64,000 nt of DNA from Marchantia polymorpha subsp. ruderalis (GCA_037833965.1 AP031355.1:29041501-29105500); one strand, 5' to 3'. Counted from the stretch's first letter, positions 1 through 24,931 are shown. Notes: generated by a model from the sequence alone, not told the origin. Numbers and translations: made by a program.

Positions 1-344
1 AGCAAAAGCAATAGAAGCTCTTGTCCGGCACGATGTCATAACCATCGTCATGGTCGTTATCCATGGTCCACGCTTTTCGTCTACCAGAGTTCTCACCGAA
101 GGGTTTGGTGTACTTTTTGAATATTATGCGCGTGAGTAGATGAGCTGAAACACAGCATCAACTCCAGTGATCGATTGAAATCCTCCCTTGTTCTGCATGC
201 AGGAGTCCTTCTCTACTAAACACTGAAGCTCGCAAGCCGAAGCTCACAGAGATTCATCTCAGGCCATGACTGCTTTGAGGGAGTCATCTACCGTCCCTAG
301 CGATCATGTAGACTTCAAATAGAGCTTCGGAGCAGGAGCAGATG
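1..344. other. unassigned flank
   Basis: No gene or repeat was recognised in this stretch of ordinary base composition. The short reading frames on both strands lack recognisable motifs. Confidence 0.4.
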
Positions 345-1200
345 ACACTCGCATTTTGTGGTTTATGTCTGAGGCTCAAACATCGATGTAAATCACAAAA
401 TGAGGCATACATCGAACTGAACTCTTCTGCTGCGTGAAACCTGACCATGATATATACATGGCCCTCGTTTCCTGTTCACAAGGAGCAAGTACGAATCGTG
501 ATCAGGTTCGGAGCAGGCGACCATCACAGTTCTGGATACGATATTACGAAAAGCCCAATTGTTATCAAGAATTGATGACAAGGGTGGAAAGCTCTTTCAT
601 GAGATCATGGTAATGTTATCATAAACCAGGGAAACCGTTTTTGAAGTTTGCATTTATTATCTTCCATTTTTTGGGTGTAAACATCTTCTTCATATTTTCG
701 AGGTTTGTGAGCACGAAACAAACTTTGGCCAAAAGTCAAAGACATGTTTTGGTTTGAACATCTTGTATATGTTTCAGTTTATTGCCGTCTGTGTTCAGGC
801 AGCTCTAGATCATTTGAAGATTTTGAGCAGGACGAGAACTTCAAAAGTATCTTCCAGTCGAAAACCTGACCGGGATATCAACGTGGTCCCCGTCTAAGAT
901 ATCTTAGTCAGGTTTCCGATAAAGAAAAGAAACTTGCTCAAGATGTAGGAAGTCGAGTTTGGTCGGGATTTTGCACTCACATTTTTGTGGTTTCCGGCCT
1001 CGTCGGGAACCAATAGATCGTAGAGTGGTTAGGACCAAGAAGAGAACTTCAATCAAAGGAGTCAACAGCATAATCTGTCTTTAAACCTAACCAAGACGTC
1101 AACATGGTCCCGTCGGATGGGGACCAGGGCTTCTAGTCCAAGCAAGAAAAGAAATTCATGTGAGTCCGAGTGCATACTTGGGTTGGAATCCCTGGCATGT
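345..1200 (+). repeat. degenerate tandem/dispersed repeat, about three units
   Basis: Three stretches share a core resembling 'aaacctgaccnngatatnnacatggtcc', at about 436-471, 861-890 and 1081-1112. Each is preceded by a similar 'gagaacttcaa' or 'gaactcttc' segment, and two are preceded by a 'cactcncattttgtggttt' segment (about 346 and 973). Unit lengths are uneven (roughly 220-430 bp), so this is an old diverged array and not a clean satellite. The middle unit contains the 14-bp palindrome ctaagatatcttag (about 893-906). No coding content was recognised. Confidence 0.4.
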
Positions 1201-4200
1201 TATCTGTGAGATTATCGAACACATTTGGAGGTTATCGAGTACAATGAGAACTACGGTTCTGAAATCCAAAAGCAGCTTTTGGTTGGAAGTTTTACGAGAA
1301 CATGAACGTGAAAGTATCAGCCAAAGGCTGGGACCGTAATGTGTCTTTGAAGCCTTTGAGCACGAATGTGTTGTTGTATTGCCAGAGGAATGTCGTATTG
1401 TTTTGCTGGTCGAGCTTTCGCTCGACCATTTTTTCGCGAAAGCGCTGGAAGCCTATTTTATAGCGGATCCTCGTTTACTCTTTCATAGAGGGCGGGGAGC
1501 CACACTCACGGGAAAGGTCGTAGCTGTTAACTTCAGTTCCAAACTTTGTAGTTTGAATGTGCGGCATTTTTGTTTAGCTTGGGCAATGAAAAGTGTGAAA
1601 CATAGTACTGTAACAGTTTGGCGAGAGGGAAGCTTTGAACTTAACGCAACATATGAGTGCGACTGACGAAGGATTTTTCTTGTTAAGATGGTTCTTCGAG
1701 TCTGCTCAAATCGTAGTTGTGTATGTTTTGATAAATTGCTACGCCGGACACAACTCTCAACATGTACTGATCAAGTTTTGACCGAAGTTTTCGAGTTTGA
1801 TGTACTCCGATCGATAGTCGAAAAACATCCGGAGTAGGTTCATGTCTAGATCTTCGGTGTTCACGCCTTGCGCTATGTCTTCTGCACTTGTGCCTCTTGT
1901 CAGGACTTCTTGAAAGATGCTGGATGATGATGTCAAGAATCTGTGAGGTCCCAGGAATACTCGAGACACGAAAGTCGATGCGCACCGTAGCAAATCGGTT
2001 TAATAGAGGAGCTCTAAAGTGGCCCAAGCCTGAGCTCTTCTGTTATCCGAGGAAGAAGCCTTATCCAACATTACCTTTACATCCGTTGGGATCCGCAGAA
2101 ATATAGAATATAGAACTGCTGGCATACACAAGTCGATGCTGATGAGCATATGAAGCTAAGTTTGATTCGTCATTATCTGCTTACTTTGGCTATTACAAAT
2201 GAAGGAAACCTCTACGATTCGTTTGTCACAGTCGAGCTCTCGAGCAGGTCATCAACTGGGTCAAAAGTAGGTCAGATCACAGAGGAAGATTTAATGAGAT
2301 ACTTGTGTTTGGCCTCTCTCGGTTGGAGAATAAAAAGCTATTGCTGAAATTCTCTCCAACTCTGATGCAGTAGTAGTTCTTAGAGGCACGAGTAGAGCCC
2401 ATCAACAAACCCCGAGCTGTAATAAATCTCGGTTATCTTCTGATCTGTGCAGTGGAAATACTTCACTCGGGTGATCAGATTCCGCAGAGCTTACAGAACT
2501 TGATTACAGAAGCCAAAGTTTTGACTTCCTACTCTGCTTTTACTTTCGCAAGTACGAAACGGAAATAGGATCCACGAGAGGAGAAGAGACGAGGCAGACT
2601 CAGAGCTTGACGACCGCGGTCACTTTAGAGGAATCTAGACCAATTCCAAAAGTGACATATCCATTTTATTCATATGAAATGAAATAGCCATATGTTGGCT
2701 TTCCAAAGTGTAGAAGCACCGCAATCATGAGCCATTATTGTCTTTTCGTATGACGTCTTCTACTTTAGGAACTTCCGTATCTTGCACGGGCAACAAATCT
2801 CGTTCATTTCGAGAAGAATACGGTCGTCGTCCCCACCCACTGATTTCCAAAAGACAACTCTCTTCTTACCCTCCAATATTCCACAATACATTTCCTTGTT
2901 AACTGCGCCAGCACAATCTCCTCTATTTTATACGTAGAAAATTAAAAATTTCGGACCTGGGCTTGGCTGGACAGAATGGTGGTCTTGGCTCCTGGCTCAA
3001 GTTAGCAGCCCTTCGAACTCCCAGCGATGGTAAGGACTTCGTCATATTCTGAATTCTCAAAGTTCTGGCATGAAGTTTTTGTTCAGAATATAGAATCAAC
3101 ACTTTGATGGTTCTGAAAACCTGCAAAGGGATGACAAGAATTTGGTATAACACGGCGGTAATGTACCCGAGTTCTGCATGAGCCCAAAGTGCCATCACCT
3201 CCAATCAAGTGTGTCGAAGGCTAGTACTGTGAACTGTAAAAGCCTCATGGAAAGGCGAAGGTGAAAACGAAGTTTCATGTTTCTCTTTCTATCTGGATCA
3301 GATCTTATGATCAAACGATATACGCAAACCTGTAAGGCGAGAGTCACTCCTCAAAACAGACAGAATGCTTCTCGTTGACTGCAACGCATGATCATGTCAT
3401 ACCCTTGTAGTGGAGAGCTAGGACCTCCAATTTACGACGACATAAGCAATGGTGCATAGGTACAGAAAGTCCACCATTCCTCGGGATTCCCATAAAGCGG
3501 CCGAACAACTGCCAACGCTACCAACTTGAGCACTTGAGCAAGTGGATCTTTTCCTCTGAGAGCGACCGAGTCTGAGAACGAGCCAATGAATCTCAGCGCG
3601 GATCGGAACCTTGCAAAGCACGTGAACCCAACGCTCAGAATCACTCCAATGTACAGAGAGATGTACGTGAGCAGAACATCGTTGTAGGCTGACGAGATGA
3701 AGGACGTCTCGATACAATGCTAAAGCTACTGTGGGGAGGCTGGGCTTTGGCTGAGGCTGGATTTATGCGATAAGCTCGTTCGATGCAGCGGACACGATAA
3801 CACCTTTTTCGATATCACCGTTCTGAAGTGATGTGGCGGCCTGTGTGATCTTGCACTGAGATGCTTGTCAGAAGGTCAAACCAGTGGTCTGATGAATGAA
3901 TGAGAACAGTTCTGATTCTGTGAGCAATGCGTGTCGTGACGCGAGAAGTCTCAAGGAAGGATGATAAGGTTGAATAGCTTTTCGAATAAGTCGAGGCTCG
4001 AAGAGATTCTGGCAAATTGACAAAATTTGTGACAACTTCTCTGGCCTTTAACCACTCATCAATCAATTCAGAGCTCGACATTGCTGTATTGACCACCTTT
4101 GACACGATAGAATCATCCATGGTCGGATATGTTTGCAGAGCGACTCCAATACAACTCCATGCGTGGGCTTGCGTCTCTTACACACGAAACAAAGTTATGG

Positions 4201-4329
4201 TTTCTGCAAGTTTTCTATCCAGAGAAACAAATGGAAATTGATTGGTGACGCAAAAGGGCTTGTACGGGCTTGTACTTGCCAAAGAGTATGAGAATGTGTA
4301 GGATTCACAAGCGTGAAGTTTTTTGAATG
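1201..4329. other. gene-free interval, nothing recognised
   Basis: Open frames here are short, overlap on opposite strands and carry no recognisable domain. Composition is ordinary. No RNA gene or transposon end was seen. A small perfect duplication of gggcttgtac lies near 4257-4276. Confidence 0.4.
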
Positions 4330-6330
4330 GACATTTGAGAAAGTGTCTACGATGTAGATTAGCTAGTTTTAAATTCTAGTGTCTTTGGCGTCTGAATTGT
4401 ATTTCTTAAACTGATTCTAACTTTTATGTTATATGCGTAGAGTGTACCTGCTTACGTTTTGAGAGTTTATATTTAATTAATCTCTAGAAAATAATTATCG
4501 TACTTAAGCTAATATACATCGTAGACACACTCTCAAATATCAACTCTCTAGTAATTGCAGTACCCTATGTAAGTGTTGTATATACTTCTACCTATGAGTT
4601 ATTGCATGAACATCACTTTGTTATGGTCTTACGCATAGACGTCACTTCTTCATGATAATGCTTAAGAGCGTAGTTTGTAAAAGAAGCTTCTTGAACTTGT
4701 TGTGAGCAACCTATCTCTCTTTGTTTCCTCACCAATCAACAGTAAAGATTGTTGTGATCTATATTTCTTCAACAGAAGAAGATCATGGTATTTATTGGTT
4801 ACATAATTTTTTCCGAACTTCAAGATATTATTGTGTTTCTAAACATTTTTTTTTCTACTTCACTTGGAACAAATGTCTAATCATAAATCATAAATATAAG
4901 AAAGATTCAACCCATCTATGCTGGAGTAATTTAACATGTAAAATTCTCACTCTAATTTCATGATATTTTTCAGAGGTGCCAAATCAAATTCAAAATTCAA
5001 AAAATTCACATTTTAACACTTGCTCAAATCTTTCACGGTTGCAATATCAAAGACTCAACTTAAAATTTTCTATTCCAAAAACTTCATATTATATTTCATC
5101 GCTTTAGTCCTTCTTTTCCTCATGACAAAAGATGCATTGTACCTAAAAGTAACAATTGGATGTATTTACTCCTACATGCTCATATCATACTTACCGTCAT
5201 GTAAGGAGTTGTAATACATTTTATCTTCATATATGTCTTTCATTACAATAAGCATTGTTGTTACAATTTAGCACTTAGATCAGCATATATAATCATAATT
5301 TTTTTAAAATAAACCTTCCAATCAAAAAGTAGTTTACTCTAACATTAAATAGTCATATCACTAGTAAACATGATGTATATAGTTCAAGAGTCAAGGATTA
5401 AAAATGATGAGGTAAGTTTTTTAGTGTTTAGTGCAAATACGCAATCTATAACATGTAACGGTTGTAGAAGGGGTGAAATAGGAGAGATTTACTTCATCCT
5501 CACTTGCTAAAAATTGTTAATCTTGGACACATGATAAATCATATATATATATATATATATATATATTCCTTAAGTTCTTATAAATAATCATACTTCCAAA
5601 GTTGTGATTTACAACCATGAGCTATTAGATTTGCTAATATCTCATTCAATTATTTTCATGACTCATGATATTAACAATGTTGTTACGGCCGTGACAGAAG
5701 CAGTGACGGCAGAGTAGTATTTTTTTCCAACTTAGCATGTGGTGTCAACTATTCAACTTTAGGGTTTTCCAGTACAATCCATTTCGAGTAGTTTAGATTC
5801 ATGACGTGATCCAACAGATAATAAAATAAAAATCTAAATGTGAACCGAAACTCTACTACCAAGTTCCAACTAACACACTATAGTAGTCATTTAAAATGTA
5901 GTCATCACATGTATCGATGATAAGATTATTTTTTAAATATTTCTCTAATATTACACTCTAGCCATACTAGAAGATAAAACATAAAACATCATGGAGTGAC
6001 ATAAATTAAAGGCCATGCATTATCGAAAAAAGTTGTGTCTATGTAGCAATCAACAAAATATAGATCAATACCGCCATTTCAATAATAGTTGATCAACACA
6101 TGGCTATGCCATTGAAATATGTATTTGAGTAATTTGTATGAAAATGTCACATCAATTGAGAATTATAAATTGTGATCTTGATACAAATTATGTACAAATG
6201 GAATAGAAAAATAATACTGAGGACTATTACAATTTGTAGTCTAAGACGTGGCTTGTGTATAATACAATGCATACACGCCACACAGAAGTGTATACTCCGA
6301 GAGTGTAAAAATACTATGGAATTATATAAC
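4330..6330. other. AT-rich spacer with (AT)n microsatellite
   Basis: The interval is clearly richer in A+T than the flanks and has no convincing gene. It contains an uninterrupted (AT)n run at about 5541-5566. It ends where the long-inverted-repeat element begins. Confidence 0.5.
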
Positions 6331-6359
6331 AATACATGGCAAATAAACTGGGAGTAGCT

Positions 6360-7746
6360 AGTTATCCGTCACTTTGATCTAATAATCCCTCATCCTAGTA
6401 TATGGTCTACCATGAGTGATGAAAGTTTATAGCTGCTAGTGGGGTTGAATTTATGGTTCTTCTAACATGGCTACTCCACCTTTGTGTTCCTCTCTGCATC
6501 AAATGTGGCAGGCGTGAGCCACATCAAAGTCAATACTCCGTAGTCTTTGTCATGACTTGTTAGATGTGTTGATTATGACTATACACAGTTTGGTGGAGTC
6601 GAATATGATAAGATGCGGTATTTCCAAGTTGCAACGAGATTGTTCAGGGTGCAAGTCTTGGACACTGCTTCGTCATTACATAGGGGTGGACTGGCTTAGC
6701 CTTCTAACTTTCAAAGGTACTTGTACTTTTGGAAACAGTAATAGTGTCGACCATGTGTTAACATCTTTAGTTAGTTTGAACTAAAGTAGAGGTTACTCAA
6801 AATGTTTATATAGTTTTTTAGCACGAACTAGTCATAGTTGCCACGTCAGCGATCCGCGTGATTGATAGGTAGATAGTAAATGTGTTAGTTAGTAGTGTCA
6901 CGTAAGCGATCCGTGTGTTTGGTAGGTGTAGAGAAAGTGTGTTAGTTGAAAATACCACATCAGCAATCCGTCTGTTTGTTAGTTTATCCGCCACGTTATC
7001 CATCCACTATGAGTGAGATGGATGGTGAGTATAAGATCTTATTTTCTTGTACTTGTTAGAATAGCTATATGAAGAAGAGTAGAACTATTGTTGGTATCTT
7101 TCATCTTCAGAATTTATGCTTTCATTTTCAAGTGAACTTTTCTCTAAACTCTAATGTTATACCATGGTTGTAAGACCTTGCATGATTTTATAGTCAAACA
7201 TGTAATCATTGAACTCGGCGAACGTGACATTGTTCCTAATATACGCATGCGTGTATGTGCTACGGCCTTACTAGACAGGTATTGCACATGAAGCCCTCAG
7301 CGAGAGCAGATGACGTTGCGAGAAATGTGTGATCACGCAAATGACATCATGTACTTTGATGGTTATTGTCTAGAAGAGTTGTGTTTCAATAGATTCGTCT
7401 CTATCTTTCAAGTTGTTTCACCTCGGCTGGAAGGAGGGAACACCTTGCACCATGAACAACCTCGTTGCACCCTTAGAAATACCGCACCTGATTATTCTCG
7501 CCTCCATCAAACTATGGGCAGTCATAATCAACACACCCGACAAGTCACAACAAATGCCAGAGAGGCGTGACTTTGAACGTGGCTCACGCCTGCCACATTT
7601 GACCTAGAGAGTATACCATGTTTCACACAAAGAGTAACAGGAAGGTGGGGAAGCCATGTTAGAAGAACTATAAATTCAACCCCATTGGCAGCTATAAACT
7701 TCGAACAATCCTTGTAGTGATGATTAGCCCAAAGTGTTGGATAACT
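6360..7746. mobile_element. foldback-type DNA element with about 300-bp terminal inverted repeats
   Basis: The left arm (6360-6655) is an imperfect reverse complement of the right arm (7444-7746). Both arms share, in order, agttatcc at the outer edge, tttatagctg, ggggttgaattta, gttcttctaacatggct, atgtggcaggcgtgagccac, tgttgattatgact and tgcggtatttc. The spacer between them is about 790 bp and encodes no recognisable transposase, so the element would be non-autonomous. Arm similarity is fair but clearly decayed. Weaker similarity extends outward to about 6331 and 7780, so the true ends are uncertain, and no target-site duplication was found. Long arms with a tandem-repeat spacer fit foldback elements or long-TIR Mutator-like derivatives; the superfamily cannot be fixed without the duplication. 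Confidence 0.72.
6837..7000 (+). repeat. three degenerate ~58-bp tandem repeats in the foldback spacer
   Basis: Three consecutive units share cacgtnagcgatccg, a gttnggtagg-like middle and a tgtgttagtt end. They start at about 6837, 6894 and 6951, and the third is truncated. They lie between the arms of the inverted-repeat element, where foldback elements often carry tandem repeats. Confidence 0.6.
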
Positions 7747-7780
7747 GAATATTCCCAATAAATTTCATATATGAAACATA

Positions 7781-9078
7781 TGCACATAGTTATTAGAAAT
7801 ATGCACTTCGTATTATTGTATATGAAGCAGAGATTTTCCAAGTATTAAGCTCTATGGGTAGAGGGGAGTTGCGGTCATTCACATGAAGAGAATCTCGAAG
7901 TGGAAAGGGTCTCGATTCTGTCCGGGACGCCGACAGGCACATCGTGTTGTGCAAGAAGACTAGCACCGCCTGCCTGGCTATGGCGGGCGGAGGTAGGCTG
8001 GCCACTATAGGCCAAGCTTTGGAAACTCGGGCCCCAGTCCGTGTTCCAGGCCAGCGGATTCGTCGGCACCCGGCGAGCTTTTGCTCATTTCGAGCTCGAT
8101 CTCAGGCGCCGCCTCACTTGCGCAAGCAAACTAGTCCTCGTGCAGCTGCTGAAGTATCAGTGTCTGAATCAGAGTCCAGCATTTGGAGGCCAGGTCCATT
8201 GCCTACGCAGCTTCCGCTTCAGCTTCTGCCGCTGGTCTAGCTCTCTCCCGCCTGCCGTGAGCCATGTCTGACCCGAAAAGAAAATCAGCATGCTCCGCTA
8301 CTTTTAGTCCCCGGGCAGAAGATCTCGGAGGATCCAATGACTGCTGTGCTGTGCGGAGCTCATTTGGCTCGACAAGGGTGTTTGATTGATATCATTCCCC
8401 TCTCAAGCTGCTGACTCGCCACAGCTCGGAGAAGTTGCCGAGCAGTCAGTCGCCTTCCGGAGGCGTGCAGTGATTGGGACAAGTCTTCATCTGTCACTGA
8501 GACTCAGCATAGTTCGTGAGCTTCGGTTGCCCCCGACCTCATTTTGCCGTCGGTTTGAAGAGAGGCGACATCACTCGACCACGTACTGGCATCAGCTGCC
8601 TCGATTTGTCGATGTGTGGTAAACTGTATTCTTCTTCCGTCGAATGCACAGCTGAAGCGCTCCCTCCCCCGCCTTCCCAGCTGGGAGCACGAATCCGAGC
8701 ACTCAGTTCTGCTCGCGCTTGCATCGTCGAAGAGTGCTGGCCGCCATGCATCGAATGCAGGCGTTTCAGGTGGACTTGCACAACATGTCAAGATTCTATG
8801 ATGTCATATAGTCAGATCAGTAGCGGCGAGGGGTGTGCATCGATAGAATCTCGTTTTCATCTCCGAGCCAGCTCGGGTTTTGTCGGAGGACGTTTCTGCA
8901 GTCTGTAAGTCTGTTGACCAGGATGCAGATGGTTCGTGAGAAGTGGAAGAGTGACAGTCGATAGCCACCATAGAAGCAGTCGTTATTATACTCCCTGCAC
9001 CGACCTCTCCCATGGCAGACTGAGCGACGGTCCAGCGCATGCATGATTCAGATGCATTGACTCCTTCCACCAGTGACG
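7781..9078. other. upstream region of the LEA_2/NDR1-like gene
   Basis: From about 8000 onward the composition is more GC-rich than farther upstream, which would suit a promoter and 5' leader of the gene starting at 9079. Several short frames overlap on both strands and look like chance frames. No clear TATA box was found close to the gene. Confidence 0.35.
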
Positions 9079-9738
9079 ATGGAGTTAATTCAGAAATGGA
9101 AGAACCGAAGTTGGAAGAAGAATGTTGTCAGTGGGTGCATCTGCTTCCTCGTGCTGGCAGCTCTTATCACCATCGGCCTATACGTCATACTTAATGGATC
9201 TGTGAAGGAGAGGGATCACAAGCTGCCAGATTTCCATGTCAAAGAGTTCAACATGTCGAGTCTGGATCAGAGCTTGACCGAAAACAGGATCAGCTCGCAG
9301 AGCTCGTTCGTGATCGAGACAACCAACAGAGGCCAGCATATGGACATCTGGTATGACACATTCATGCTGAAGTTGGAGTCCCAGAGCGAGGGCATCAGCT
9401 TCGGAAACGGGACTGTCCCTGGATTTTATCAAGCTAGTAAAAACACCACTCTCATTGTTGGGAATATGACATCTGTCCCTGCTGCCGGTGAAACCCTTGA
9501 TGCAGCCCAGCAGCTGCTACTACAAAATGCTTGGGCCAGTCAGGTTCTGCACCTCATCATCACGATCGATGTGCAAACGCGTTATGCTTACGGCTCGCGC
9601 AACAAGCAGATTCCACAATTCACTGCCGAGGTTTCCTGCAAGCTCGATGTCAATCCACAAACCACAGCTGGGTCGCAGCTTTTGTGGGAGTCTTGCAAGG
9701 TCGCGCAGTTCGACTGCCTTACAGATATATGCGATTAG
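9079..9738 (+). CDS. LEA_2 / NDR1-HIN1-like membrane protein
   Basis: This is a single-exon gene of 219 residues. The ATG at 9079 is taken as the start; the two codons before it in frame are GTG ACG, and GTG is not a usual plant start. A basic N-terminus (KWKNRSWKK) is followed by one hydrophobic segment at about residues 19-40 (CICFLVLAALITIGLYVIL), so a type II single-pass protein is expected. The lumenal or apoplastic part has the LEA_2 layout of the NHL family: a DFHVKEFNMSSL strand, an 'ETTNRGQHMDIWYD' segment corresponding to the NPN-type IYYD strand of relatives, and a 'VPGFYQASKNTT' segment. Potential N-glycosylation sites (NMSS, NGT, NTT, NMT) are present. The C-terminus is Cys-rich (SCKLDV, ESCKV, FDCLTDICD). 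Family members are linked to defence and stress responses; the exact role here is unknown. Confidence 0.8.
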   Translation: MELIQKWKNRSWKKNVVSGCICFLVLAALITIGLYVILNGSVKERDHKLPDFHVKEFNMSSLDQSLTENRISSQSSFVIETTNRGQHMDIWYDTFMLKLESQSEGISFGNGTVPGFYQASKNTTLIVGNMTSVPAAGETLDAAQQLLLQNAWASQVLHLIITIDVQTRYAYGSRNKQIPQFTAEVSCKLDVNPQTTAGSQLLWESCKVAQFDCLTDICD

Positions 9739-12700
9739 CTAGCTAACAGTGGCAAGGTTCAGTCCTTGAGTTGTGATCAACTGTAACAGCTCACAAGATT
9801 GCATCACTGTGGCATTGGTGTAGATAGATCGCATCACGAGCTGACAGTCCTCCATCTCAGGGAACATGTTGATGTCAGATTAGAGAATGTAGATTAAAGA
9901 CATATGTATGGCTAGAAAGCTAGCAATGTCTCGGTTTTGTTTAAGAAACGCCTCCTTCTTGTCATCACTTGAGTTATAAGTCTAATCGAGAGCTTTGAGT
10001 GAAAGCATGCTGCTCTCGCTACAAACTTTTCAAAATATACATACTCTGATTCTGTGCCATCATCCAAGTAAGATTGTTGATATCTTCACTATCGAGTGTC
10101 CAGGTCTCTATGTGCAATCATCGCTACTCAGCTGGATAGCACACCTTGTAGTCCATGCTAAGCTAGAGTGGGAAAATGTGCGTAGTTTCTGTTTCGCTCG
10201 TCAGCTTGAAGGCAGATGTCACATCATCCAGAAGAGAAAGCTCATGACTGTGGTCACTTTCCATATCTGGCTGTGGGTGCAGTGTTTGAGTATGAACCAC
10301 CCGCGAGCCGTGCTTCACGGTAAACTTGTGCTTGTGTGACTCCGAAAGTGGGTCAAGCCATGCTAACTTTCGGCGTGACACCATTTGGACTCTTTCTGCA
10401 TGAACGAGGATAAGTTTCAATGTGTTCCGTACTACCCTGTGCTAACTCTCACCTACAACACCTCGTGGAATGTCGAAAGAACAGACGGGGAGGCCAATGG
10501 GTCCCCCCTCGTGAGTCTGCTGGCATCAGAGGTAACTATGCGTAGACGAATTTTGAGGTTACAACAGTGGGTGAGAATTTTTACATAGAAATCAGAATGA
10601 AATCATAACTGATGAACTAACTCCACAAGCAGTCTCACAAGCACTGAGAAAGTATACATTTGCCTGATTATCATAGAATCGAAGAGTATGAGCCAATTTG
10701 TGCACCTCGCACTGCACTTTTCAGTGTACAGCGCTTACCACATTTCAAGCATCTGAACATCTCGATGCTGTAAAGATATACATGGATTGACTTTTCAGTT
10801 GCACACATGTTCCGAAAAGTGTGGATCCTGAAAGGACAGACTCAGGTACAGTCGTCCCTTAAATGTACGGATATTTCATCACATGTACTTCACACGGTCC
10901 AGGACATGAGGCCCACGACACCATGTAAGCTGAAGTCAGAGACCAACCTCTGTACGGTACGTACTCTAATCGCACTGCGCGAGAGGTGTCACGGCCATCG
11001 CTAACAGTCAGCCAGAGCGAGCTCGGTCAAAGGAAAATTTGACCATACTCTCCATCGATTCCGATGCTTTTCGATCGATTGGTGGAAATCGCTCGTGGTC
11101 CACAGCACCTTATCTCCACGCAGAACTATTGCTTTTGTAAGGACAGTTAACCTATATATTTTAACTGCAATGTTCTCCAACCACTGTACGTGGCACAAAT
11201 TCCAGAACTTATGTACCTCCTTTTCGGTGATCCGAAGTTGTAGGGGCCAAAATTCCTAGAAGTGTACACACTGTCCAACCAGTCTTTGGTTCAAGAGAAA
11301 TTCTGGTAGTCGTACTCATCCGTGAAGCGCTTTGCAAGAATAATTCGGATTGAAATTTTTATGTGTTTCTCCAGTATTCGCTGTCGAGATCCGTGCGAGG
11401 CGACTAGGGACCACTTATAGAATTATTCGAGGTAGTTCAAGGGATTGTGTGCGGAGATTGACAACGCCCGTCACATTCTTCCCAACATGTCTCTTCCACG
11501 GGTGCGGCAGAAAGCAAAATTCAGACCTGGATGTCAATGCTGCCGCTCCAGATATCATAATATGCAATTTACTTCACACCAACCTCCGTGACGATAACAT
11601 TCTACAGCAGATTTGAATGCCACACAAGAAGGATGGGCATACCCCAACAAGTATCACATGGATGGAATCAAACTGCGTGATGGCCACAATCATTGTATGT
11701 GATTGGGATATCAAACTGGCTACTCTCAGTAGCGTCACGAGGGGAAATATTGATAACAAAAGAAAGTGACACTTAGCAATTAAAAACTATCTATATTATA
11801 TTGTCTATAAAGCAGGAAAACATCAAACAATTGACGTTGTTGCTACTAGAGTGCGACTATGGTACTATAATCAAGTCAGGTCAGGTGATGTTAGAACTAG
11901 GAAGCATAAGTCTATAATGCTCTTCAATGTAAAGTGTTCCAGTCTCACCCACAATTTGCACAGCTAGAGATATGATCTAGCAAGGTTTGCACGTAAATGA
12001 GGAACACACGTGTCTAATGCCAAAGTCATGGAGACAACAGTAGCCAAAAGGTCGAAGAACGTGAAGGTCAGGTCCTGTATGTGACAATAAAATCATTTAC
12101 AGGACCTGCAAGGTGACAGCCTCAAGAGATGCCACTGTCTGTTCACACTTTGTACTCCTCGTGCTCGCAGATGACTTCTAACTTTGTTGGACTCTTTAAG
12201 GCCGCATTGCTGTTGCATCACATTTTTTTTATATTACTTGATTTTTAATGACATTCGTTTGAGGTACACCTATGTTACACTCCACCGAAGTCGTGCTTCT
12301 GAAACTTGGCTGCTAGGCTTAGGCAAGTAAATTGATACGAAAGGAAAATTTGCATACATACCTCATTATAATTGTGTACAGAAGTTCTTCCTTGTTCTTG
12401 GACGTGAAAGATCTAGCCTCCACTTTTTGGCCAGACTGGTCTGACGTTTTAGCGGCTTTTTCTAATAAAGGAGAATGGATATCGAACACATCTCCTGGGA
12501 ACGCCTCACGACCTGGTTGTCGACGTAATAATGACACTTTGGCGATAGGCCACTGATTGCCTACTCAGACCATCATAGACTATCAATTCGTACTTTTACG
12601 GTGAACTGCACAGGAGCTGGATCCGAAGCAGTGATTGCTGCAATAATGGAAGCACAGAATGTTTCTAAAAGTCCAAAAAAAACCAAGCTGCAAAAATTCT

Positions 12701-13906
12701 AAGCACCTTGATAGACTTAATCAAAGAAGATGTAGTTGAGTTTATTATTAACAGCTGAGGTGAAATTAAATGCAATAAATGTTAGTGTGAAACGTAAGAC
12801 AAGTCGATATAATTATGGAGGTATTATGTTTCATTAGATTTCTCAATGTAGTAAATAATAACATTTTACCCCTAAGAAAGGCAACAATATTCGGATATAT
12901 GCCCTTGAGTCAAGTTCGATTCTCATTATTGAGTGTGGATTATATGGCACTATTAGTAGTTATACCACTCTAAGCCTTATTAGTGCATATACTGTAAATA
13001 TTATATCGTTGTAATACGAACTAAATTTAATAACGGAAAATGAAAGACACCTGCAGCAAGCAGTGTAGTGTGCACGAATTGTTTACAATAACAAGGTGAC
13101 ATTGAGCATTGTCCTAGGCAATTGTCCTATGAAATCTTTATTATACCTAGAGTTCAGGATTAAACTCCAACTAAAGAACTAAAAGCTTAAAATTTATTCC
13201 AGATGAAACTTTGAAGACCCTCCATAGGGTTGGTTCGAGAAATCACGATTAGACTTTCGTATTTACTAGAAAGTCCTCGTCGATGAGTTGAAATGTGCCT
13301 TTTTTATCTTCATACACTTATGTGCATGTGAGAGCTCACAAGTTTCTGTGTAGGAAGTAAGGTCTTCCATGACTCAAAATTGGTAAGAGAAATGTGAGTG
13401 AACAAGTTCAATGAACAAGAAATGTTACTAGAGAGATGGAACGTTTCGTCCCAAAGGATTCGACCGCAATCAGGAACAAGAAGTGTTTCTAAATACTGGA
13501 TTTCTCGAAGTTTCACTGGGCAGTATCCTCTGCTACAGAACTTTTAGGAGGTGCTAATCTCACCATCACTTTCAGGCACCAATATCTTACATGCAAAAAA
13601 AAGCATCACATGGCCTTCCCGATGGACTAATATGCATCTGGTGTGGGTTTGGTTTACTCCAATCCCCAACGGCCATATGTCCAATCTGAAAGCATATCAG
13701 TGAACATTCGACGGAGAACATGTCCTCGAAACTCGAAGATGATGAAGTGGATTGCTCAAATTAGCCAGATACACTGTTCCAAATATCGACGTAGCTTTAC
13801 AACTTTGTAATTGAATAGGCACTACTGCCAGTTGAATAAGAACGAGCTTGACAGAAGTAAAAAATATTTTGGGGAAGATTGTGACATTCTACATGCAGGC
13901 TGTAAA
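9739..13906. other. intergenic interval between the LEA_2-like gene and GYRA
   Basis: The first 150-200 bases should be the 3' UTR of the upstream gene, and the last few hundred the 3' UTR of GYRA, which converges from the right. The rest holds only short unrecognised frames. A hairpin with perfect 11-bp arms (caggtcctgta, 12069-12079, with 12098-12108) was noted. No mobile element was recognised. Confidence 0.4.

Positions 13907-24931
<11,025 letters not shown>

Noticed and set aside
9073-9078. Upstream start for the LEA_2-like gene
   Set aside because: The codon is GTG; the ATG two codons later at 9079 is the ordinary plant start.
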